Source of the DNA: an uncultured Litoreibacter sp.
GTDB taxonomy: Bacteria > Pseudomonadota > Alphaproteobacteria > Rhodobacterales > Rhodobacteraceae
DNA: 64,000 bases
Direction of reading: 5' to 3'
Assembly (NCBI GenBank): GCA_947494645.1
Contig: CANLVO010000002.1
Coordinates: 1-64,000, forward strand
Shown here: in pieces, positions 7,538 to 15,740 of the stretch
How positions within the stretch are numbered: position 1 is the stretch's first letter
Layout of the letters: every line of letters begins with the position of its first letter
Translations under genes and position numbers: made by a program
The notes under the pieces: model-generated
The model's input: the letters and a program-made list of their open reading frames with translations, nothing else
Databases searched by the model: none
Told to the model about the DNA's origin: nothing

Positions 7538-9229
7538 ATGGCGCATGACGGGCAGGACATCTCAATGACGCAAGTGACCAATATCATCATGGACGACCTG
7601 CTGGCGCATACAGCCGCAGCCGCGCCGATGGTCGAAGAATTACTCGCCACCGCCAAGGCCCGCGTCTCGGCCCTCGTCACCAAAGACGGGCGCGTCTCCG
7701 GCGCATTGCTTGAGGAAAATCAGACCGCTGCCCACGGGCTGGCTTGGCTGGCCACCTACGCCCAGGCCCTCACCCAGATGCAAAACTGGGCGGAGAAACT
7801 GCAGGCCGAAGGCCAGTTCGGCGAGACCGAGCAGCTGATCCACCAGATCACCTTTGGCGAATATCTCTGGCAGGTCTATGGCGGCATCCCGATGAGCCAG
7901 GGCGAAATGCTGCGCCCGCAAGATATCGGCCTCACCCAAGACGATCAGCGCGCAATGATGACCCCTGCGGTCATGGCGCTGACCCAGAACGGCAATACGC
8001 AAGCCGCCCGCACCCGGCTGGTCGAGCTGATGCAAGAGCACGCCGCCAACATCACCACCGGCCGCTCCGGTCTCGACGACGAGATGGAGATGATCCGCGA
8101 GCAGTTCCGTCGCTTCTCCGTCGACCGCGTCGAGCCGCACGCCCATGACTGGCACCTCAACGACGAGCTGATCCCGATGGAGATCATCACCGAGATGGCC
8201 GAGCTGGGCGTCTTCGGCCTCACCATCCCGGAGGAATATGGCGGCTTCGGCATGTCCAAGACCGCCATGTGCGTCGTTTCCGAAGAGCTCTCCCGTGGCT
8301 ATATCGGTGTGGGCTCCCTCGGCACCCGTTCCGAGATCGCTGCTGAGCTGATCATTTGCGGCGGCACCGAGGCGCAAAAGCAGAAATGGCTGCCACAGCT
8401 GGCCTCCGCCGAGACGCTGCCAACGGCGGTCTTCACCGAGCCAAACACCGGCTCCGATCTGGGCAGCCTGCGCACCCGCGCCGTCAAGACCAACGGTGAC
8501 TACACCATCACCGGCAACAAGACCTGGATCACCCACGCCGCCCGCACGCAGGTGATGACGCTGCTGGCCCGCACCGACGCGGGCACCACCGACTACAAGG
8601 GCCTGTCGATGTTCCTCGCCGAGAAAACCCCCGGCACGGATGAGGCCCCCTTCCCCACCAAAGGCATGTCCGGCGGCGAGATCGAGGTTCTGGGCTATCG
8701 CGGCATGAAGGAATACGAGCTGGCCTTCGACAATTTCCACGTCAAGGGCGAGAACCTCCTCGGCGGGGTCGAGGGTCAGGGCTTCAAGCAGCTCATGCAA
8801 ACCTTCGAGAGCGCCCGCATCCAGACCGCCGCCCGCGCCATCGGCGTCGCCCAATCCGCGCTCGACGTGTCGATGCAATACGCCCAGGACCGCAAGCAAT
8901 TCGGCAAATCCCTGATCGAATTCCCCCGCGTCTCCGGCAAGCTTGCCATGATGGCCTGCGAAATCATGGTCGCCCGCCAACTCACCTACTTCTCCGCCTT
9001 CGAGAAAGACAACGACCGCCGCTGCGATCTCGAGGCCGGCATGGCCAAACTCCTCGCCGCCCGCGTCGCCTGGGCCTGCGCCGATAACGGGCTTCAGATC
9101 CACGGAGGCAACGGTTTTGCATTGGAATACAAAATCAGCCGTATTCTATGCGACGCCCGGATCCTGAATATCTTTGAGGGTGCTGCGGAAATTCAAGCGC
9201 AGGTGATTGCACGCCGATTGTTGGGGTAG
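7538..9229 (+). CDS. mcd: (2S)-methylsuccinyl-CoA dehydrogenase
   Basis: Residues about 180-563 form a complete acyl-CoA dehydrogenase with FTEPNTGSDLGSLRTRA, the flavin-contact WITHAA segment and the C-terminal GNGFALEYKISR and FEGAAEIQAQVIARR blocks. A 170-residue N-terminal extension precedes it. That unusual length (563 residues) and extension are characteristic of Mcd, the flavoenzyme of the ethylmalonyl-CoA pathway that oxidises methylsuccinyl-CoA to mesaconyl-CoA during acetyl-CoA assimilation. mcl1, acting two steps later, is at 41486-42442, which supports the call. AGAGGA lies 7 nt before the chosen ATG. A different acyl-CoA dehydrogenase remains possible but less likely. Confidence 0.83.
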   Translation: MAHDGQDISMTQVTNIIMDDLLAHTAAAAPMVEELLATAKARVSALVTKDGRVSGALLEENQTAAHGLAWLATYAQALTQMQNWAEKLQAEGQFGETEQLIHQITFGEYLWQVYGGIPMSQGEMLRPQDIGLTQDDQRAMMTPAVMALTQNGNTQAARTRLVELMQEHAANITTGRSGLDDEMEMIREQFRRFSVDRVEPHAHDWHLNDELIPMEIITEMAELGVFGLTIPEEYGGFGMSKTAMCVVSEELSRGYIGVGSLGTRSEIAAELIICGGTEAQKQKWLPQLASAETLPTAVFTEPNTGSDLGSLRTRAVKTNGDYTITGNKTWITHAARTQVMTLLARTDAGTTDYKGLSMFLAEKTPGTDEAPFPTKGMSGGEIEVLGYRGMKEYELAFDNFHVKGENLLGGVEGQGFKQLMQTFESARIQTAARAIGVAQSALDVSMQYAQDRKQFGKSLIEFPRVSGKLAMMACEIMVARQLTYFSAFEKDNDRRCDLEAGMAKLLAARVAWACADNGLQIHGGNGFALEYKISRILCDARILNIFEGAAEIQAQVIARRLLG

Positions 9230-9360
9230 GGGTGGGAACCTTTCGTTCGCGACGAAAACCCTGGACGGCTGTCTAGCCAACAAACAGGACAATTTTCGAC
9301 GCGCTGACCCGCCCGGAGTCAAGCCGAAGGCGCCGAGCGAGTGCAAGCATTGACCGGCAG

Positions 9361-9430
9361 GCGATTGCTCTTCGCAATCGCCAAGAGGGGCCGTCCCGTT
9401 TTGCCAAAGGCAAACCTACGGTTTGACGGG
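9361..9430. repeat. cluster of small hairpins
   Basis: A perfect 8-bp stem GCGATTGC/GCAATCGC (9361-9381, 5-nt loop) is followed by TTTGCC-AAA-GGCAAA (9400-9414) and CAAACC-TAC-GGTTTG (9411-9425). The last two share CAAA and so exclude each other, and CCCGT/ACGGG (9395-9399, 9426-9430) could enclose them. The surrounding 9230-9614 gap contains no gene I can support; these hairpins and the repeat at 9569 are its only structure. Role unknown; termination after mcd is plausible. Confidence 0.5.
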
Positions 9431-9568
9431 CTGGCGCTATTGCTCTCTTTGCGCTTCGCATAGTCCGAAAATGTGCTTGGCTGCCATAAAGCGCTGTCGA
9501 ATGACCGCTTCAGCGCCACCCCACGGTCTTGCACCCGCCCGGCTGGGCAGGTTTGGTTCGAGGACTTT

Positions 9569-9612
9569 GCTGCCGTTCGCGACGATCGAACGAAGGTCGG
9601 CTTTGGTCAAAT
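9569..9612 (+). repeat. dispersed intergenic repeat, diverged copy
   Basis: GCTGCCGTTCG and GAAGGTCGGCTTTGG match the two conserved blocks of the repeats at 5872 and 10958 with a diverged middle. It lies just 3' of the AraC-type gene on the opposite strand and 340 bp 3' of mcd. Confidence 0.4.
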
Positions 9613-9614
9613 GC

Positions 9615-10406
9615 TTAGTTTTTGTGAACCAATCGTCGCCACTGACCCGGTGAAATGCCAAAGCCAGTTTTGAACTGCCGCGTCATGTGCGACTGATCAC
9701 TGAAACCTGCTCGCATAGCCGCTTCAATCAAGGGCAAGCCAGCTGCAATGTCACCACGCGCCTGATCTAATCGGCGCATTGTCAGATACCGATACGGGCT
9801 TGTTCCAAATGCCCTTCGAAACTGGCGAGAAAGCGCATACCGGTCCAAGCCTGTGACTGTTTCCAGCTCTTCCGATTGAACAATTTGATCAAGATTGCTG
9901 TCTAGATATTCCTTTGCCCGATTGGTCGCGTTGAAATCTATCAAAGATCGTCTTGTTCGCTGAGCGGATTCATCATTGGCAAGCAACCCATCCGCTAGCA
10001 ATACCGTCAGCTCGTCCATCGCTACGGCCTCAAGAGAAGTATCCATATCAGTAAATGCGGCATGGATCGCTCGCATCAAAAGCGGATCAGTTAAAACAGC
10101 TTCACTCAAAAACGGAAGTGCAGCTGCGCGATCCCCTAACGCGTCACGCACCAACGAAGGTTGGACATACAGCATTCGATAGTGAAATCCGGCTTCTGTT
10201 CCAGCCTCACCTGTATGAATCTCGTCGGGATGAAGGACGATCACTTGTCCTGCGACACTATCGGTACGCGCACCGCGATAGTCAAAGCTTTGGACGCCAT
10301 TGATTGTGTATCCAATTGAATAGGTATCATGCCGATGCGGTGCATAGGCCTCTCCAGAGAAATACGCCTCGATCCTCTGAATGCCGGTTTGCCAAGGAGC
10401 AGCCAC
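9615..10406 (-). CDS. AraC-family transcriptional regulator
   Basis: The 263-residue protein has an N-terminal cupin-type sensor domain (with HRHDTYSIGYTINGVQSF near residue 24) and a C-terminal double helix-turn-helix from about residue 165, containing LDRYALSRQFRRAFGTSPYRY and the AraC signature region ending AGFSDQSHMTRQFKTGFGIS. It would act as a ligand-responsive DNA-binding activator or repressor. It is divergent from a small cupin gene at 10551, the nearest candidate target. Ligand unknown. Confidence 0.88.
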   Translation of the reverse strand: MAAPWQTGIQRIEAYFSGEAYAPHRHDTYSIGYTINGVQSFDYRGARTDSVAGQVIVLHPDEIHTGEAGTEAGFHYRMLYVQPSLVRDALGDRAAALPFLSEAVLTDPLLMRAIHAAFTDMDTSLEAVAMDELTVLLADGLLANDESAQRTRRSLIDFNATNRAKEYLDSNLDQIVQSEELETVTGLDRYALSRQFRRAFGTSPYRYLTMRRLDQARGDIAAGLPLIEAAMRAGFSDQSHMTRQFKTGFGISPGQWRRLVHKN

Positions 10407-10550
10407 GACCCAATCATTCGCGCACGATCGTTCAAGACCCGGTGTCAGGTCTTGTGGTGTTACTTCCTTGGATCGTCGTTCGTTGTGGATGGAAAGCCTC
10501 CCAATAGCTTCGAAGATACAACTGCAACGCTACCACGAAGGAAATCATCA

Positions 10551-10907
10551 ATGAAATCAATAAACCTTGCGGAAAAGTTGTCTCACTTCTCAACGCATTG
10601 GGATCCGCATGTCGTCGCCGACTACAACGAAAACGAGGTTATGGTGGTAAAGTTCATAGGCGAGTATCCATTCCACAAACACGATACCACCGATGACTTT
10701 TTCTATGTCTTAGAAGGTGAGATGCAGATGGACATCGAAGGGGAGGAGCCGCGCACCGTCAAAGCGGGTGAATTGTTCGTTGTGCCGAAGGGTGTGGTTC
10801 ATAGGCCAAGGGCAGAAACCGAGGTGAAGGTGCTCCTGATCGAACCAAAAGGAGAGCCTAATTCGGGAGACTCAGATCGCGAAGCTGCGCCAAAGGCCCG
10901 TATCTGA
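10551..10907 (+). CDS. cupin-domain protein
   Basis: A single-domain cupin of 118 residues with the first motif FHKHDTTDDFFYVLEGEMQM and a second motif GELFVVPKGVVHRP, which supply the His/Glu/His metal ligands of the barrel. The start at 10551 has AAGGAA 8 nt upstream; longer in-frame starts run through the promoter region. Small cupins of this kind are metal-binding enzymes or sensors and no substrate can be assigned. It is divergent from the AraC regulator and probably under its control. The C-terminal 20 residues are polar and likely disordered. Confidence 0.8.
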   Translation: MKSINLAEKLSHFSTHWDPHVVADYNENEVMVVKFIGEYPFHKHDTTDDFFYVLEGEMQMDIEGEEPRTVKAGELFVVPKGVVHRPRAETEVKVLLIEPKGEPNSGDSDREAAPKARI

Positions 10908-10916
10908 TCAATCATG

Positions 10917-10948
10917 GCGGCGGGAAAGCTGACGTTCGCTCCCGCCGC
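10917..10948. terminator. 9-bp hairpin after the cupin gene
   Basis: GCGGCGGGA (10917-10925) pairs perfectly with TCCCGCCGC (10940-10948) around a 14-nt loop, 10 bp after the cupin stop. No T-tract follows. It probably forms the first part of the repeat element that continues to 11009. Confidence 0.5.
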
Positions 10949-10957
10949 AGCATCGGT

Positions 10958-11009
10958 ACATTTGGGCTCAAAGCCGACACTCGCCGCACGGCAGATGAAC
11001 GACAGCGAA
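10958..11009 (-). repeat. dispersed intergenic repeat, copy 2
   Basis: The reverse complement carries GTCGTTCATCTGCCGTGC and GTCGGCTTTGAGCCC and aligns over about 45 bp with 5872-5920. It lies in the gap between the convergent cupin and 203-residue-protein genes. Confidence 0.55.
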
Positions 11010-11071
11010 GAGTCCCTCCACCATTTACTAACCTCTCATACTCCGAGGCATCCTGCTCCCCCTTTGCGCGC

Positions 11072-11683
11072 CTACCCGTCCAGATAAACCAGATAACACG
11101 ACGTCTTTGCGGGGATCATGTCTTCGTCTTCCAGCAAGGCCTCGTTGCACAGCTCCATCGCGTCGCCATTCGCGCCCCATTGCGTGCGGTAGCCGTAGGT
11201 GTAGCCGTAATGCCCTGCACCGGTGATGGCCAAGGCGAAGTAGCCGTCATAGTTCTCTTTCAGATCCATATATTCCAGATAGGTCTGATGATTGATCGTG
11301 TGGGTTTGCGTCTCGTCGAAATCGCTCGGGCGCAACTCCGCATAGATCTCGCAGCCGGTGGCTTCTGCGCTCTCCCCGTTTGTGCAAAACTCCATCGCGT
11401 AGAACCGCGCCGAGTCCATGGTGTTGACGTCTGTCAGATACCCAAAACGTCCATCATCGCCCACCGCGAAGGCACCGAAATAGGCATAGGCCGAGAACTC
11501 GGCGAACTCGCGTTGCAGCTTCGCGCTCAGTGCCACGTCCGACTGCAGCATCTCGATCTGCCCGGATTTGCCAAAGCTTTGCGCCGCCGGGGGCTTGGGG
11601 GCGAACTGGTCATAGACAACATTGCCGCCCAACACGCCAGCAGCCACGATTACGCCGCCAAATTTCAAGATATTCATGCTCAA
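11072..11683 (-). CDS. exported protein with two DUF4189-like repeats
   Basis: An N-terminal hydrophobic segment (residues 6-23) acts as signal peptide or anchor. The remainder contains two related units. Unit one begins YFGAFAVGDDGRFGY and ends in C-x-IYAEL; unit two begins YFALAITGAGHYGY and ends in C-x-LVYLDG. Both have the spaced pattern A-xxx-A-M-x-x-C, as in DUF4189-type periplasmic repeats, and four cysteines that could form one disulfide per unit. Function unknown. The assignment to DUF4189 is inference from the pattern. AGGATT precedes the ATG. Confidence 0.72.
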   Translation of the reverse strand: MSMNILKFGGVIVAAGVLGGNVVYDQFAPKPPAAQSFGKSGQIEMLQSDVALSAKLQREFAEFSAYAYFGAFAVGDDGRFGYLTDVNTMDSARFYAMEFCTNGESAEATGCEIYAELRPSDFDETQTHTINHQTYLEYMDLKENYDGYFALAITGAGHYGYTYGYRTQWGANGDAMELCNEALLEDEDMIPAKTSCYLVYLDG

Positions 11684-11806
11684 ATCCTGTCGTTTGTATC
11701 AATCACGCAATCTTGGTCCGAGATTTCTGGCGCAATTGAGGCAAACCCGCGCCGCCGTCCCGGCGCGTTGCTTTTCTGCAGATCGCGCCTGTGCTAGCCA
11801 ACCGAT

Positions 11807-12190
11807 ATGATACGTGCGGCATTTCTCCTCCCCCTCCTGCTTGGCTATTGCGCCGACGAGACGCTCACGGGCTACGGAGCGCAGGGACAGGAGTTTGTGC
11901 TCGTCTCCATCAACGACCAGCCCTTCCCCGCCCGCGCCACGATCCGCTTCCCCGAGGAAGGCCAGATCGCAGGCGAGGCCCCGTGCAACAGTTTCTCCGC
12001 CACCCAGGACGTGCCCTACCCGTGGTTCAAAGCGGGGCCGATTGCGGCCACCAAACGCGCCTGCCCCGACCTCGAGGCGGAGGCGCTCTTTTTCCGGACC
12101 CTGTCCGAGATGACCTTGTCGGAGGTCTCAGGCCCCAACCTGATCCTCAGCACCGCCGAGGGCGACACAATGGTCTTTTTGGCCGAATAG
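11807..12190 (+). CDS. META-domain protein
   Basis: A 127-residue exported protein. After a short hydrophobic leader (MIRAAFLLPLLLGYCA) comes a single META (HslJ-like) domain with the diagnostic GEAPCNSFSA segment and the later ATKRACPDLEAE helix containing the paired cysteine. The leader ends LLGYC, which is a poor lipobox because of Tyr before Cys, so a lipoprotein anchor is uncertain. META-domain proteins are envelope proteins, some stress-linked, without a defined biochemical activity. Convergent with recO across a strong hairpin. Confidence 0.8.
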   Translation: MIRAAFLLPLLLGYCADETLTGYGAQGQEFVLVSINDQPFPARATIRFPEEGQIAGEAPCNSFSATQDVPYPWFKAGPIAATKRACPDLEAEALFFRTLSEMTLSEVSGPNLILSTAEGDTMVFLAE

Positions 12191-12243
12191 TTTTGTACAA
12201 AATGGGTTTTGGGCCCTGAAAAGTTGCCCCGTTTTGTACAAAA
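12191..12243. terminator. bidirectional terminator with TTTTGTACAAAA palindromes
   Basis: TTTTGTACAAAATGGG (12191-12206) pairs with the 16 bases at 12228-12243 (one G-U in RNA) around a 21-nt loop. Each arm contains the 12-bp palindrome TTTTGTACAAAA, so the T-runs serve as U-tracts in both directions. It fills the whole 56-bp space between the convergent META gene and recO. Confidence 0.8.
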
Positions 12244-12246
12244 CCC

Positions 12247-12966
12247 TCAGCTGAGCAGGTCCACCAACCGCTGCCGCGCCGCCGGCACCGGTTTGTTCCC
12301 CATCGCAGGGGCCATCCACTCGTTCAGAAAATGTCCAGTGATCCTAAGCCCTTGCGGCACCTCATCCAGCGCATCAGGGCCAATCAACCCCCGCAAAGCC
12401 GCCGGCAAAGGCAACAACCGATCCGCCCACTCCCCCGCCCCCTGCTCCGAAACCGCGCGCCCTGACTTGGGCGAGACGTATTTCAGGTCTTGGGTCACCC
12501 CCGTCACGGCGCAGCTGCTCAGGTCCAGTCCGAAGCCCAATGCGTCTAGCAGAGCCGTCTCCCAGAACATATAGGCCAGTGGCCAGGCTGGATCAGCGCC
12601 CAATCTGTCAAATAAATCAAGAGTTTGCGTGTAGAGCGCCGGATGTGGGTCGCGCTCTGCCAAGGCAAAACACAACAGCCCGCAGATCGAATTCAGCCCA
12701 GCCAGAGCCTGTCGGTCCCCCATCACCTGGGCCGCCCGCGAGCGCACTGGCTCCACGGTAAACGCCCCCAGATGATCCGACAAACGCGCCCGCCAAGACA
12801 GATCCAGCTGCGCGCCCGGCTGCAACACCGGAGCCATTTTCCGCGACGCACCGCCCCGCACCACGCCCGCATGCAAACCCTGCGCCTCGGTAAACACCTC
12901 GACAATCGCCGCATGCTCCCCGTGCCGCCGGACAGAGAGCAATATCCCCTCCTCCCGCCACTCCAT
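12247..12966 (-). CDS. recO: DNA repair protein RecO
   Basis: The start at 12966 opens [17 protein letters not shown], the typical RecO N-terminal OB-fold, and gives 239 residues, normal for the family; a longer frame to 13122 would run through a GC-rich hairpin. Later family features include [16 protein letters not shown] and a helical C-terminal domain. RecO loads RecA onto SSB-coated DNA with RecR in RecF-pathway repair. It is the last gene of the lepB-rnc-era block, separated from DUF1491 by 97 bp containing a hairpin. The zinc-finger cysteines of some RecO proteins are not obvious here. Confidence 0.92.
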   Translation of the reverse strand: MEWREEGILLSVRRHGEHAAIVEVFTEAQGLHAGVVRGGASRKMAPVLQPGAQLDLSWRARLSDHLGAFTVEPVRSRAAQVMGDRQALAGLNSICGLLCFALAERDPHPALYTQTLDLFDRLGADPAWPLAYMFWETALLDALGFGLDLSSCAVTGVTQDLKYVSPKSGRAVSEQGAGEWADRLLPLPAALRGLIGPDALDEVPQGLRITGHFLNEWMAPAMGNKPVPAARQRLVDLLS

Positions 12967-13002
12967 CACAGGGCTTCTTTTTGCCAGAAATATGCTGGGG
13001 GT

Positions 13003-13021
13003 TTGGGGGCCAAGCCCCCAA
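13003..13021. terminator. GC-rich hairpin between DUF1491 and recO
   Basis: TTGGGGGC (13003-13010) and GCCCCCAA (13014-13021) form a perfect 8-bp stem with a CAA loop, preceded by AAATATGCTGGGGG. It belongs to the same hairpin family as those at 34204 and 42480. Here it is inside the presumed operon, so it may act as an attenuator or processing site. Confidence 0.5.
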
Positions 13022-13063
13022 GCACGTGCGGCAGCACAAAAGCATCTCGCGTGCCGCAGGCAC

Positions 13064-13402
13064 TCATTCAGAGACCCCCGGCTCATCCAACAGGTGTCGG
13101 CCCGCGCGGTCCTCGACCTCAATCACCCAAAGGTCCGGGTCAAAGCTGCGTTGCTTGACCAGTGCGGCGTCGACCTCGGCCTCCAAACCTTCTGCCAACA
13201 CCACCCAGGCCCGCGCCCCGCTCATCAGGTCGAACGAGCGCTGGTAGCAACAGGCCTGCCCGTCCAGCGTATTCACTTTGATCAATACAGTGCCGGCCGT
13301 GGCGTCGCCTTTGGCGGTCACAAAAGCAGGGATGTTCGCAAGGGCGAGGCGGCGCAAATATGCGCCAACCCAGAAGGAGGATGTCAGCCGGTCGTCGCTC
13401 AA
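13064..13402 (-). CDS. DUF1491-family protein
   Basis: A 112-residue cytoplasmic protein opening [19 protein letters not shown] and containing the conserved [11 protein letters not shown] core of DUF1491, a family found almost only in alphaproteobacteria and of unknown function. The start codon overlaps the era stop by 4 nt, so it is translationally coupled to era. Its constant position between era and recO suggests, but does not show, a role linked to ribosome biogenesis or repair. Confidence 0.85.
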   Translation of the reverse strand: MSDDRLTSSFWVGAYLRRLALANIPAFVTAKGDATAGTVLIKVNTLDGQACCYQRSFDLMSGARAWVVLAEGLEAEVDAALVKQRSFDPDLWVIEVEDRAGRHLLDEPGVSE

Positions 13403-14325
13403 TTGCCGTCCTTAAAGTCCAGCCCCATCTCGGAGTACCGCTCACTGTCTTCCAGCCAACCCGGCCGCACCTTAACCTGCAAGAACAGATGGACTTTGCG
13501 CCCCAAAAACTCGACCAGTTCCTCGCGCGCAGCCTTGCCCACTGCCTTGATCGTCTCGCCTTTGTTGCCCAGCACGATGCCTTTATGGCCGTCCCGCACG
13601 ACATAGATCATCTGATCAATCTTGGCGGAGCCGTCCTTGCGCTCCTCCCAATTCTCGGTCTCCACCGTCATCTGGTAGGGCAATTCCTGATGCAGCCGCA
13701 GGGTCAGTTTCTCGCGGGTAATCTCCGCGGCAATCATCCGCATTGGCAGGTCCGCTATCTGGTCCTCAGGGTAAAACCACGGACCTTGTGGCACTTGCTC
13801 GGCCAGCCAATGGCGCAGCGTGTCGGTGCCATGCCCCTTCTCGGCCGAGATCATGAAGGTCTCTACGAAGGGGAAGGCCGCGTTCAGCTCGCGGGTCAGC
13901 CCCAGTAGGGCGTCCGTTTTCACCCGGTCAATCTTGTTGATCGCCAACGCCACTTTCGCGCCGCCTACGCGTTCGCCCAAGCCGTCCAGAATGGCCTGCA
14001 CTCCTTCGGTGATGCCGCGATGCGCCTCGACCATCAGCACCACGATATCCGCGTCAGAAGCCCCGGTCCAAGCGGCGGCTACCATAGCGCGGTCAAGACG
14101 GCGGCGCGGCTTGAACAGGCCCGGCGTGTCCACAAAAACCAGCTGCGCGGGGCCTTCCATGGCGACGCCCCGGATGCGCGCCCGCGTGGTCTGCACCTTA
14201 TGCGTCACGATCGAGACCTTGGCCCCAACCATGCGGTTCAGCAGCGTTGATTTGCCCGCATTGGGCTCGCCGATCAGAGCAATAAAGCCCGCGCGTTTCT
14301 CACCCTCAGGGATCACATCAGTCAT
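13399..14325 (-). CDS. era: GTPase Era
   Basis: Complete 308-residue Era. G1 is GEPNAGKST (residues 19-27), G3 DTPGLF, G4 NKIDR, and the C-terminal KH domain contains [11 protein letters not shown]. Era binds 16S rRNA 3' ends and assists 30S subunit maturation. Its start overlaps the rnc stop by 8 nt and its stop overlaps the DUF1491 start, so rnc-era-DUF1491 is one translationally coupled unit, the widespread rnc-era arrangement. Confidence 0.97.
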   Translation of the reverse strand: MTDVIPEGEKRAGFIALIGEPNAGKSTLLNRMVGAKVSIVTHKVQTTRARIRGVAMEGPAQLVFVDTPGLFKPRRRLDRAMVAAAWTGASDADIVVLMVEAHRGITEGVQAILDGLGERVGGAKVALAINKIDRVKTDALLGLTRELNAAFPFVETFMISAEKGHGTDTLRHWLAEQVPQGPWFYPEDQIADLPMRMIAAEITREKLTLRLHQELPYQMTVETENWEERKDGSAKIDQMIYVVRDGHKGIVLGNKGETIKAVGKAAREELVEFLGRKVHLFLQVKVRPGWLEDSERYSEMGLDFKDGN

Positions 14326-15010
14326 TCTCTAGTCTTTCCAGTAGCGCCTTGGCGGCGGCCTGCTCTGCTTGGCGTTTCGAACCCGCCTGAGCCTGCGCGG
14401 TCTGCCCGCTTTCGGTCCGCGCTTCAATGGTAAACTGAGGCGCATGATCGGGTCCGTCGCGTTTGACAATAACGTATTCCGGTGGTGTCTGACCACGGGC
14501 CTGCACCAGCTCTTGCAGCGCGGTCTTGGGGTCACGCGCATCCGCCTCGACGCTGTCAATGCGCGGGGCCCAGAACCGCAGGATCATCGCTTGCGCCGCC
14601 GCTAGCCCGCCATCCAGATATACAGCCGCAATCACCGCTTCCATGGCGTCACCAAGCAGCGCCTCCTTGCGCCGCCCGCCAGACACCATCTCTGATTTTC
14701 CCAGCTTCAACACCGCACCCAGATCAATGGCGCGGGCCACATCGGCGCAGGTCTCCTTGCGGACCAAAGCGTTGTAACGCGGGGCAAGTACGCCCTCGGC
14801 CGCAGCTTTGTCGTCATCCAGAAGCGCTTGCGCGATGACCAGACCCAACACCCGGTCGCCAAGAAATTCCAACCGTTGATTGTCAGGCCGGGTGGCGGAG
14901 GAAATGGAGCCATGCGTAAGCGCATGGATCAACAGCTCAGGGTCGGCAAAGCTGTGGCCCAACCGGTCCATGAAGGCCTTCAACTCCGCCGACAGCTTTA
15001 CCGCACCCAT
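14318..15010 (-). CDS. rnc: ribonuclease III
   Basis: A 230-residue RNase III. The catalytic signature is [15 protein letters not shown], where the family usually has HNERLEFLGDS, so the acidic metal ligands E and D are kept; a second acidic patch [15 protein letters not shown] follows. The C-terminal double-stranded-RNA-binding domain ends [18 protein letters not shown]. It processes rRNA precursors and structured mRNAs. The ATG at 15010 is chosen because it starts just before the conserved helix and overlaps the preceding signal-peptidase gene by 13 nt. Confidence 0.95.
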   Translation of the reverse strand: MGAVKLSAELKAFMDRLGHSFADPELLIHALTHGSISSATRPDNQRLEFLGDRVLGLVIAQALLDDDKAAAEGVLAPRYNALVRKETCADVARAIDLGAVLKLGKSEMVSGGRRKEALLGDAMEAVIAAVYLDGGLAAAQAMILRFWAPRIDSVEADARDPKTALQELVQARGQTPPEYVIVKRDGPDHAPQFTIEARTESGQTAQAQAGSKRQAEQAAAKALLERLEND

Positions 15011-15738
15011 TGCAGCACCCTTCCCTTTTGGCCCGTGAGCGAGAACAGGATCAGGTCGGCCCGCCCCACCATATTCTCCAGCGGCACAAAGCCCACGCCG
15101 CCCGCTTCTCGTGCAAAGCGCGAATCCAGAGAGTTGTCGCGATTGTCGCCCAGCACAAATACATGGCCCTCCGGCACGGTGGCCAGCGCCATCTCGTCTG
15201 CGCTTAGCCCGTCGGCCAGATTGATCGTCAGATAGGGCGCGGCCCCCGGCAGCACCTCCTGCGCCTGATCTTTCACGCAAATCTCGTCAATTTCCACCGG
15301 CGCATTTTTGCAGGCCAGATAGCCATGCTCCAAGAGGTAAGGCTCTTCAAACGTGCCGAGCGGAGTTTGCGTCACCGCCTCCCCGTTGATCGTCACCATC
15401 CCGCCAGAAATCTCGACCGTGTCCCCCGGTAGGGCCATGACGCGCTTGATATAGTGGTAGCCTTTGACCGGGTGAATGAACGTGGCCACGTCGCCGCGGT
15501 CCGGCAATTGTCCGGCGGGGCCCATTGTGCCCTCGCAGGTGGTCAGGTTGCACATCAGCGCTGGAAATCCATAGGCCGCACGGTTGACCAGAAGGTAGTC
15601 GCCCACCAGCAGCGTCGGCTTCATCGAGCCTGACGGGATCCAGTAAGCCCTAAACAGGATCAGCGTAACCGCAAACAGGACCGCCGCAGGGCCAAGTGCC
15701 ACCAAAAGGGCGACCTCGCGGCGGCGCATGGCCCGCAT
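14998..15738 (-). CDS. signal peptidase I, second paralogue
   Basis: A 246-residue membrane peptidase of family S26. One N-terminal transmembrane segment is followed by the catalytic serine box [18 protein letters not shown], the catalytic lysine box [11 protein letters not shown], and the [11 protein letters not shown] box. The Ser/Lys dyad is intact, so activity is expected. It starts 2 bp after the stop of the other signal peptidase gene and overlaps rnc. It differs from that copy by an inserted pair of cysteines (CNLTTC) and a second CKN...EIC pair. Probably a tandem duplicate with altered substrate preference; this is inference. Confidence 0.88.
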   Translation of the reverse strand: MRAMRRREVALLVALGPAAVLFAVTLILFRAYWIPSGSMKPTLLVGDYLLVNRAAYGFPALMCNLTTCEGTMGPAGQLPDRGDVATFIHPVKGYHYIKRVMALPGDTVEISGGMVTINGEAVTQTPLGTFEEPYLLEHGYLACKNAPVEIDEICVKDQAQEVLPGAAPYLTINLADGLSADEMALATVPEGHVFVLGDNRDNSLDSRFAREAGGVGFVPLENMVGRADLILFSLTGQKGRVLQWVR

Positions 15739-15740
15739 CG

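Noticed and set aside
7640-9103. Long 487-codon open frame antisense to mcd
   Set aside because: It is complementary to a clear acyl-CoA dehydrogenase; Gly/Ala/Asp/His-rich low-complexity composition is a product of codon bias on the other strand.
12967-13122. N-terminal extension of recO to 13122
   Set aside because: The added residues run through a GC hairpin and overlap DUF1491 without any family match; the start at 12966 is standard.
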